Shown here: in pieces, positions 47,401 to 53,012 of the stretch
Position numbering within the stretch: position 1 is the first letter of the stretch
How the letters are laid out: the number at the start of each line of letters is the position of its first letter
NCBI GenBank assembly: GCA_963795335.1
Contig: CAWCHI010000010.1
Span: 434,001 to 498,000, forward strand
DNA from: Trebonia sp963795335
GTDB taxonomy: Bacteria; Actinomycetota; Actinomycetes; Streptosporangiales; Streptosporangiaceae
Reading direction: 5' to 3'
Length of the DNA: 64,000 bases
The notes under the pieces: model-generated
The model's input: the letters and a program-made list of their open reading frames with translations, nothing else
Told to the model about the DNA's origin: nothing
Databases searched by the model: none
Program-made: the position numbers and the translations under genes

Positions 47401-50400
47401 CCTGGTACAACCTGAACCAGTCCTCTGGCACGGCGGTCCCGGACGCGATCGGTGGCGGGCAGCCCGCCACCGCGTCCGCGGTGACCTGGGACGGCACCGA
47501 GGGCACGTTCAGCGGCAGCTCCGGCAGCCAGGTCGCCACGGCCGGCCCGGTCCTGGACACCACCGGCTCGTTCACCGTCGCGGGGTGGGTGAACCTGGCC
47601 GCTAACAACCTGGGCCACCCGCAGGTGCTCGCCTCGCAGGCGGCCGGCACCGCCAGCGGCTTCACCTTGGGCTTCGACCAGGCCAGCGGGGACTGGCAGT
47701 TCGGCCGGGCGCTAACCGACACCGCCAGCCCGTCGTACGCCAACGCGAACTCCACCGCGGCGGCGGCCACCGGGACCTGGGTGTTCCTGGCCGGGGTGTT
47801 CAATGCCAACACCGGTGCGATGACCCTGTACGTCAACGGCGCCTCCTCCGGGACCGCGACCGACACGTCCCCGGTCGCAGCGCACGGCCCGTTCACGATC
47901 GGCAGCGCCAAGACCGCCGGGGCGCAGGGCGACTGGTTCGACGGCAAGGCCAGGAACGTGCAGGTCTACCCGCGGGCCCTGTCGGCGGCCGAGGTCACCA
48001 CCCTGTACGGCGGCGGCAGCGGCACCAGCGACGTCACTAACAGCGCACTGACCACCAGCTGGACCCGCGACCAGCGCGGCCTGCCCACCTCGGTGACAGA
48101 CGCGGACGGCGCCGTCACCGGCTACGTCTACGACCAGGCCGGCCAGCTTACCCAGACCAACCTGCCGATGGTCACCACCCAGGTCTACGGCGGGTCCCCG
48201 GTCACCGCGCACCCCCAGACGCTGACCGGCTACGACACCTTCGGTGACGTCGCCGAGAACGAGAACGCCAACGGCAACGTCACCACCGACCACTACGACG
48301 CCGACGGGCGGCAGACGTCGCAGACGCTGCCGAGCTACACCCAGCCCGGAACCTCGACCGTGATCTCCTCGGTCACCACTACCGTCTACGACGGCGACGG
48401 CCTGGTCACCTCGGTCACCGACGGGAACAACAACACCACCAAGTTCGGCTATGACCAGCTCGGCAACCAGGTGACCGACACCGCCCCCGACAACAGCGTC
48501 ACCACCACGTCCTACGACACTGACGGGGAGCCGCTGTCGGTCACCGGGCCGACCGGCGCCCAGACGGACACGACCTGGGATTACATGGGCCGCAAGCTGA
48601 CCTCCACCCAGGTCGAGCGCTACACCGGCTCGGGGACCGCCAGCTACACCACCAGCTACGCCTACAACGACAATGCCGGCGGCTGGCTGTCGCAGGAGAC
48701 CAGCCCGGACGGGGTCACCACCAAGTACGCCTACAACACGATGGGCGAGCAGGTCTCGGTGACCGACGGCGCCGGCAACACCACCGGTTACGGCTATGAC
48801 TCGCTCGGCCGCCAGACCAAGGTGACCTACCCGGACGGGACCGCGACCAAGACCGGGTACGACGGTGCCGGCAACGTCACCTCGGCCACCAAGCTGGACT
48901 CTTCTGGCACCACCCTGTCGACGACCTCGGCGGCCTATGACGGTAACGGCGACCAGATCTCGGAGACCGACGCGGCCGGCAACAACAGCACGTTCACCTA
49001 CGACCGGACCGGGCTGCTGACCCAGGAGGTGCAGCCGGTCTCGGCGACCAGCGGGATCACCACGTCGTTCGGTTACGACGCGGCTGGCAACCAGACGCGG
49101 TACACCGACGGCAACGGCGGCCAGTGGTGGGACACCTACAACAGCTGGGGCCTGCAGGAGTCGCGCGTCGAGCCGTACACGAGCACGTACAACACGGCGG
49201 CGACCTCGACGTTCACCACCGCCTATGACGCCGACCAGAACCCGGTCACGCTGACCGAGCCGGGCAGCTCTCCCGTTATGGTCACTGACACCTACAACAA
49301 GGTGGACGAGCTGACCGGCCAGTCCGGCAGCGGCGCGGACGCGGCCACCCCGGCCCGGACGTTCGGCTACGACACGGCCGGGAATATGACGTCGGCGTCG
49401 ACGTCGAACACCCTCGGCACGGGGTCCAACGCGACCAGTGAGACATTCACTTACAACGACCGCGGCGACGTGCTGACCGCGACGGGGACGGGCGGGTCGA
49501 GCACGCTCGCCTACAACGGCGACGATCTGCTGTCCTCGGTGGCCGACGCAGCCGGCACCACCTCGTACACCTATGACAATGCCGACCGGTTGTCGACGCT
49601 GGCGAACCCGGTGACCGGGGCGACGGCGACGTACTCCTACAACCCCGAGTCGCAGGTGTCGGGGATCAGTTACGGGTCGGGGAAGGACAGCCAGTCGTTC
49701 GGTTACGACACCCAGCACCGGCTGACCAGCGACACCCTGAAGACCAGCTCGGGGACCACGGTGGCGTCGGAGTCTTACGGCTACAACTCCGACAGCGAGA
49801 TCACCTCGGAGAACACGACCGGGCTGGCCGGGGCGGCGTCAAACACTTACACCTACGACGAGGCCGGCCGCCTGACGTCGTGGAACAACGGCACCACGAC
49901 GGCCAATTACGCCTACGACAGCAACGGCAACCTGACCAGGAACGGGACCAAGACCCTCACTTACGACGCCCGCGACGAGCTGACCGGCGACGGGACCAGC
50001 ACCTATACCTACACCGCCCGTGGCACGAGCTCGTCTGAGCCGGGTCCGGGTGGCCCCCTGGGCGTGAGCTCGGATGCGTACGGCGACCAGATGACGGCTG
50101 GCACCCGGGGTTATGCGTATGACGCGCTCGGCCGGCTGACCGGCGACACCGTGACAGGCGGCCCGAACTTCGCCTTCACCTACGTCGGCTCGGCCGGGAC
50201 TCTGGCCTCGGACGGCTCGTCGGCCTACACCTGGGATCCCTCTGGCGGCATGCTGGTGGGGGCGGGCGCGGTCGGCGGCGGCACGGGTGGCGTGCAGGTG
50301 CTGACGGACTCCCACACGAACATGACCGGCCAGTTCACCGCGGCCGGCACCAGCATCTCCGGGTCGAAGGCGTATGACCCGTGGGGCACGGTCACCGCGA

Positions 50401-51230
50401 CGACCGGGACGCCGGTGGGGTTGCTGGGTTACCAGTCGGCGTGGACGGATGCGGCGGCCGGGAAGGACCTGATGGGGGCCCGCTGGTATGACCCGTCGGC
50501 GGGGGATTTCACTTCCCGGGACACGGTGGTGGTGGCGCCGGACCCGGACCCGGTGGCGGGTAACCCGTTCGCTTATGCGGGAGATGAGCCGCTGGACCTG
50601 GTCGACCCGACCGGGCATGCGTTCGAGACCCCCGGTCATGCGGCTGTCAACGATGCGCATGTCACGACGACTGCCAGGACGGCCGCCCGTTCCCCGGTCC
50701 GGACGGGAAACGCGGTGAGCACGGTCTCGTCGGTTGAGCGCACGGTCAGTGCCCTGAAGACCGCTGCGGCTAAGGCAACCGCGGCCAAGGCCAAGCCGGC
50801 CCCGGCCCAGAAGACCGCCGCCGCGAAGTCCACGGCGAAGAAGACCAGCACCGCGACGTCTGCCGCTATCGCGTCCGCTCAGAACAGGGCCCGTTTGAAT
50901 CTCCTGGCCAAGGCGGCAAGGTCGGCGACCTACTCTGCGGCATATGACGGCGCCGACACATACCATGTGCAGACGACAAGTGCAGGCACGGGGGAGCGCA
51001 CGTCGGCGACCCCGCGAGCCCGGCCAGTCCGGGGCTGTCTTCGCGTCCGGCTGCTCTCAGACCCTAAGCAAGCTCGGTTCATGCCCAGCCGAACGGGACG
51101 CCGCCGGCACCACCGCCGCCGAGCAGAAAGCGGCCTTCAAGGGCGCGCTTTGGGTAATCGGAGGCAGCATCCTCGGCCCTGCCGTCGAGGCAGCCGCCGG
51201 CCTGTTCGGAGCCGGGGACGCCGCGAGTGA
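41475..51230 (+). CDS. giant RHS/YD-repeat polymorphic toxin carrier protein
   Basis: A secreted carrier of more than 3,100 residues. Order: R-rich N terminus and hydrophobic export segment (RRVATGTGVLALAVPMAW); a DNRLRE-like module (about residues 370-575); an Fn3-like stretch; a DUF6531-like entry (SLSITRDYNSADPR); many YD repeats (G-x3-YTYD type); three LamG/concanavalin-like domains (about 930-1175, 1230-1450 and 1970-2180); and an RHS core (LLGYQSAWTDAAAGKDLMGA, RWYDPSAGDFTSRDT, DEPLDLVDPTGH). RHS shells form a cocoon around a C-terminal toxin. GTG at 41475 is preferred over a TTG 21 bases earlier. The frame is correct to about 50990, then drifts: the toxin continues in the +1 frame after a GGGGG run. 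Confidence 0.9.
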   Translation: MRVRGSGYGRRPGLLRRMGRHVRRVATGTGVLALAVPMAWPSGAGGQHLDFPSASSVRSGVVRLADWVAGDSSAPPALPVQQAGTAAGQQHEVPAASTQGLKHVTGHAPGKGKGELPAWAPRTPDGSETYTSGLAQHGFDPATSTLDQSGATVQSDLFKNADGSFTRKVWPVPVNYKTSSGAWAAIDPSLVQGAGGRWQERANSLSVNFAATGSDPALATVAIPGGPDQVSFSLAGAGNVAAAASGSAVTYPGILPGTSVTETATADGLSEALTLSSAAAGNSWVFPLDLKGLTATLDNGSVDLADGAGNVVGVIPPAVAWSGAVRPSGFGANKNTSQLTYQLVTSNGAPALQMTLDPSWLNAPGRVFPVTVDPSITMPNQGSTYAESDNGSPETGNYSGEQTDDVGVATFGSDTYNDITFVDLSSVNTTLANYHITSGSLMMFDSWAAQCSSPITATAYQVTGAWAPSQSMTYPGPAYGTADAQWTGTASSAACGNNPLSTQPGAGSWVSLAFNPAGVSLLNQWTANTAGVSNYGFAVQTSLTNPSQAVQFDSYTATGITGSQGGNCTGSCQPYLQLNYTGPASDIAPQVNSQYPQNNANAPTLTPELLASATDQDSYPFTSPQYKFTVYNAAGTTTIATSGLISSGDWTVPAGDLAWGQTYTWSVQAYDGDLYSPNPQLYTFTTEVPQPLVTSQLSQNPSGPGFNPQTGNWTSSVTDAQVPTVGPSLSITRDYNSADPRVSGAFGAAWSSVLDMKVSPGEDGSAGTTATEVVNYPDGEEVGFGLNANGSYSPPPGRFATLITVSGGGFKLTDKNDTAYLFTQSLGSGVYGISSITDALGRAETFTYNASNQVTTVTSASGRALTISWATPSGASYAHVASVVTPDATAGNASTAQTWTYNYSGDRLSSACPPASATVCTAYGYTSGSDYPDAVIDSGPYSYWRMDETSGSTAASSVLANEGVDSSQYSAVTLGQDAGPLAGSSAKAVTFNGSSSYVTLPDNLVTAAQDQTISLWFKTTSTNGVLWSSSADGPGSTTTKSFSPELYVGSDGKLVGAFWDGTAGDAMTSAAAVNNGQWHNAVLADYGSGQTLYVDGQKAGSLSKGFASTVQTNSFIGAGYLGGSWPDEPSYNPGSSAGYGYSFNGDIADAAIWTRQLSAAEVTALYSAGTHQGALLTKLTRPSGSVYAQVSYDPLTSRVVADTDSNGGTWTLNPPKAQGTSQAWLSAVLGAKPADYFRLNDTGGAGAANQVFCFCTRDATYNSVQENTAGGPFADANVAQFSNANDSYLAMPQEDSASGSTASVGVWFKTTGTNEVIYSEQTGAITGSAPSAFDPVLYIGKDGKLNGELYDGNFTTAESSAAVNDGKWHYAVLAAGAGNQTLYVDGNAQATVNGSVASESWTNIDAGAGFAGGSWPDLSSSSVATLGFTGDLAELAWYPYQLSAAQVTTQWNTVQYATGLTPAQVNTVTDPGGNTLSWTYDLLNGGRLMSHTDAVGGITSYTYNTGGFPAAVTDPDGDITQTGYDPRGNKVSETTCQNQAANECSTSYWSYYPDDTSAQLTTPDPRNDQVLTSSDGRSASSTDTTYQTSYTYDTLGDLTKVTTPPVSGYPSGRSTTYLYTSGTTAGGYSGTVPPKGLPYQETTPGGAVTTTLYYADGDVAQVTDPDGQSTLYTYDGLGRKSSRTVTSTTYPSGLLTSYTYDANGNLSTETDPATTDAVTGAVHTAKTTTTYDPDGDVLTTSTADLTGGDATRTVTSTYNSFDQLATQTDAASAKTTYNTYDGYGNLTEETDPDGNITQYTYDGNSHLLTTTLENYTGSPPGSQQAAPLTEESRAYDPAGRLATVIDAMGRITRYYYTDNGLVTGVDHFSPDWSQSFYTEWDSYDGAGNLIEQWTNSNWYTDTRYTVDAADRVTQQVTDPSGLDRTSAISYTPDDQQASVTDSGPDGVSSTTSYTYDPAGNELSQSVTDPGSGGPAAWYNLNQSSGTAVPDAIGGGQPATASAVTWDGTEGTFSGSSGSQVATAGPVLDTTGSFTVAGWVNLAANNLGHPQVLASQAAGTASGFTLGFDQASGDWQFGRALTDTASPSYANANSTAAAATGTWVFLAGVFNANTGAMTLYVNGASSGTATDTSPVAAHGPFTIGSAKTAGAQGDWFDGKARNVQVYPRALSAAEVTTLYGGGSGTSDVTNSALTTSWTRDQRGLPTSVTDADGAVTGYVYDQAGQLTQTNLPMVTTQVYGGSPVTAHPQTLTGYDTFGDVAENENANGNVTTDHYDADGRQTSQTLPSYTQPGTSTVISSVTTTVYDGDGLVTSVTDGNNNTTKFGYDQLGNQVTDTAPDNSVTTTSYDTDGEPLSVTGPTGAQTDTTWDYMGRKLTSTQVERYTGSGTASYTTSYAYNDNAGGWLSQETSPDGVTTKYAYNTMGEQVSVTDGAGNTTGYGYDSLGRQTKVTYPDGTATKTGYDGAGNVTSATKLDSSGTTLSTTSAAYDGNGDQISETDAAGNNSTFTYDRTGLLTQEVQPVSATSGITTSFGYDAAGNQTRYTDGNGGQWWDTYNSWGLQESRVEPYTSTYNTAATSTFTTAYDADQNPVTLTEPGSSPVMVTDTYNKVDELTGQSGSGADAATPARTFGYDTAGNMTSASTSNTLGTGSNATSETFTYNDRGDVLTATGTGGSSTLAYNGDDLLSSVADAAGTTSYTYDNADRLSTLANPVTGATATYSYNPESQVSGISYGSGKDSQSFGYDTQHRLTSDTLKTSSGTTVASESYGYNSDSEITSENTTGLAGAASNTYTYDEAGRLTSWNNGTTTANYAYDSNGNLTRNGTKTLTYDARDELTGDGTSTYTYTARGTSSSEPGPGGPLGVSSDAYGDQMTAGTRGYAYDALGRLTGDTVTGGPNFAFTYVGSAGTLASDGSSAYTWDPSGGMLVGAGAVGGGTGGVQVLTDSHTNMTGQFTAAGTSISGSKAYDPWGTVTATTGTPVGLLGYQSAWTDAAAGKDLMGARWYDPSAGDFTSRDTVVVAPDPDPVAGNPFAYAGDEPLDLVDPTGHAFETPGHAAVNDAHVTTTARTAARSPVRTGNAVSTVSSVERTVSALKTAAAKATAAKAKPAPAQKTAAAKSTAKKTSTATSAAIASAQNRARLNLLAKAARSATYSAAYDGADTYHVQTTSAGTGERTSATPRARPVRGCLRVRLLSDPKQARFMPSRTGRRRHHRRRAESGLQGRALGNRRQHPRPCRRGSRRPVRSRGRRE

Positions 51231-52182
51231 GGCGGCCACCGTCCCCGAAACCGCCACTGCCGACTCCGGTGCCGGTGCCAGCGACGAGCCGACGTCTTGC
51301 GTGATCCCTGGCGGGAACAGTTTCACCGCCGGGACCCTGGTCCTGCTCGCCTCCGGCAAGGCCGAGCCCATCAGCGTGCTCAAGACAGGCGACAAGGTCG
51401 TGGCCAACGACACCAAGACCGGCCGCGACCAGCCCGAGGCGGTCACCGCCGTTCTCGTCCACCATGACAACAACCTCTACAACCTCACCGTCAAGACCAG
51501 CCGCGGCACCGAGGTCGTCCACACGACCAGCAACCACCTGTTCTGGGCTCCTTATCCGCACTACGGCTGGATTCCGGCAAATCACCTCAAACCGGGCATG
51601 CATCTCAAGACGCCGGACGGCCAGCCGGCCATCGTGGTCGGGGGCTCGGTCCCGGCCGATCACGACGGCTGGATGTGGGACCTCACCGTCCCCGGCAACA
51701 ACGACCACGACTTCTATGTACTCGCGGTCGCTGCCAACACAAAAAGCACAGGGGGCACTGGAACACTTATCCTTGTCCATAACGCAAACGGACCAGAGTG
51801 TGGCGATCAGTTGTCGCTCTTCGACGAAGAGCCCTACCGTTCTACTGCAAACGACGGCAAGACTCGAGGGATACTTGAGATTGACGGCGAGGAGATCCCG
51901 CTGACCTCGCATGGGCCGGATCCGGAAAACTATATCGCGAGCGGACATGTTGAGGGACAGGCCGCCCTTATTATGCGAGAGCGTGAAGCTGCAAGTGCTA
52001 CACTTTGGATAGATAACCCGAATGGCATCTGCTCGTACTGCACGGCCCAGGTGCCAACGCTGCTTCCCGAGGGTGCGTCGCTCGACGTGCAAGCACCGCT
52101 TGGCACTGTTCCTAGAGATCCGACCTGGAGCAATAGCAGGATATTTATAGGGAACACCCGAGACCCCCTGTCGCCTGGATAG
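50944..52182 (+). CDS. pretoxin Hint domain plus DddA-like double-stranded-DNA cytidine deaminase
   Basis: The C-terminal tip of the RHS protein, in its own frame. Up to about residue 120 it is a linker; then a pretoxin Hint domain (FTAGTLVLLASGKAEPISVL, GDKVVANDTKTGRD, VVHTTSNHLFW, WMWDLTVPGNNDHDFYV, ending LILVHN near residue 280). Residues 280-412 are the toxin: SHGPDPENYIASGHVEGQAA, LWIDNPNGICSYC and PTLLPEGASLDV match the DddA fold almost motif for motif, with zinc ligands H335, C363 and C366 and the catalytic Glu337 in HVEG. DddA-type toxins deaminate cytosine in double-stranded DNA. Only one indel in the G run at 50990-50994 separates it from the RHS frame. Imm1-like immunity follows after 32 bases. 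Confidence 0.88.
   Translation: MTAPTHTMCRRQVQARGSARRRPREPGQSGAVFASGCSQTLSKLGSCPAERDAAGTTAAEQKAAFKGALWVIGGSILGPAVEAAAGLFGAGDAASEAATVPETATADSGAGASDEPTSCVIPGGNSFTAGTLVLLASGKAEPISVLKTGDKVVANDTKTGRDQPEAVTAVLVHHDNNLYNLTVKTSRGTEVVHTTSNHLFWAPYPHYGWIPANHLKPGMHLKTPDGQPAIVVGGSVPADHDGWMWDLTVPGNNDHDFYVLAVAANTKSTGGTGTLILVHNANGPECGDQLSLFDEEPYRSTANDGKTRGILEIDGEEIPLTSHGPDPENYIASGHVEGQAALIMREREAASATLWIDNPNGICSYCTAQVPTLLPEGASLDVQAPLGTVPRDPTWSNSRIFIGNTRDPLSPG
51561..51720 (+). repeat. Hint seam repeat, copy 1 (in RHS-DddA)
   Basis: A 160-base part of the Hint coding sequence, from CTACGGCTGGATTCCGG to GACTTCTATG, that recurs with only a few substitutions at 56773-56932 and 57817-57976. It is the parental copy inside the full-length Hint domain. 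Confidence 0.9.
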
Positions 52183-52214
52183 CGGCGTAACCGCATAAAG
52201 AATACGGGATGTAA

Positions 52215-52613
52215 ATGGAAGTATCATGGGTAGCAAGTGAACCGGGCTCTGGCCGCCTCTCCGCGTTCCGGTATTCCGGTGTGGAGGACTACGTCTCCAG
52301 GATGGAGGAGCTCTTGGAGTTGGGCGAGGGATATTCCGAGGTAAGTCGCGGCGATCAGCTTTACCCGCGCGTGAGCCTAACTTTCAGGGCCAATTACGGG
52401 GTAGTCGCGCATTGGCAGTCAAGCGATCGAATACTGCTCCTGCTGGGCGATGGCATAATCCCCAAGGACGCAAGGGTATCAGTCCCTGAATTGGAGGGCG
52501 ACGCGGTATATACTGGCGCCTTTGTGTCAAGTCGGCAGCGTGCTTGGGATGCGGTCAAGAAGTTTATCGGATCGGGTTCCGTTGATGAGCTAGGTCAATG
52601 GGTTGAGTTGTGA
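52215..52613 (+). CDS. Imm1-like immunity protein
   Basis: A 132-residue cytosolic protein with the Imm1 pattern: a helix plus sheet start (VEDYVSRMEELLELGEG), SEVSRGDQLYPRVSLTF, VVAHWQSSDRILLLLGDG, the PELEGDAVYTGAFVSSRQRA strand-helix, and AWDAVKKFIGSGSVDELGQW near the end. Imm1 is the immunity family known to accompany SCP1.201-like deaminase toxins, so it probably binds and blocks the DddA-like tip. ATG at 52215, 32 bases after the toxin stop. Its 3' end overlaps antisense with the end of the Tn554-like tnpC gene. Confidence 0.7.
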   Translation: MEVSWVASEPGSGRLSAFRYSGVEDYVSRMEELLELGEGYSEVSRGDQLYPRVSLTFRANYGVVAHWQSSDRILLLLGDGIIPKDARVSVPELEGDAVYTGAFVSSRQRAWDAVKKFIGSGSVDELGQWVEL

Positions 52614-53012
52614 GGCGGCATGATGGCGTTCGGGTGCGGCCTTGCCAGGTCGTTTCCCGGAAGCGTGCCCGATCGCGGTGACGAGCAGAGCGATGTTGGC
52701 GTCGTCGATGCCGGTGACGGTGTCGCGGAGGCTGACGGGGGTGCCTGCGGCGAGGCTGGCTGCTAGCTGGAGGATGCGGCGTTCGCCTCCGGAGCACGGG
52801 AGGTTTCCGCTGGTGAGGGCGGTGACGGCGGCGTGCCAGTCGATGGCGGCCATCGGGGCGCCGTCGCTGGTGCCGTGGTCGATGAACTTTCCGGTGAAGT
52901 CGTCGCGGTGCAGGAACGTGCCGTTGCTGATGAGCAGTTCGGTGCCTGCTTCGAGCGGGTAGAGGCCGGCGGCGCAGGCGCGGAGGGCTGCGGCCAGGTC
53001 GTCAGTGTTCAC
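52590..53012 (-). CDS. Tn554-like small accessory protein (TnpC-like)
   Basis: A 140-residue protein; start GTG at 53012, overlapping the end of the large recombinase by 11 bases. It contains YPLEAGTELLISNGTFLHRD, FIDHGTSDGAPMAAIDWHAA and SGGERRILQLAASLAAGTPV. In the Tn554 family the third gene is a small DNA-associated protein that biases orientation and frequency of transposition; the position and size match but sequence similarity cannot be confirmed. A close (about 80%) second copy is at 58870-59256 and a fragment at 57608-57740, always following an immunity gene. Confidence 0.6.
   Translation of the reverse strand: MNTDDLAAALRACAAGLYPLEAGTELLISNGTFLHRDDFTGKFIDHGTSDGAPMAAIDWHAAVTALTSGNLPCSGGERRILQLAASLAAGTPVSLRDTVTGIDDANIALLVTAIGHASGKRPGKAAPERHHAASQLNPLT

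Noticed and set aside
47712..49718. 668-codon minus-strand frame inside the RHS gene
   Set aside because: Mirror of the YD repeats, rich in V/G/R, with no recognisable domain; the plus-strand RHS frame is unambiguous.
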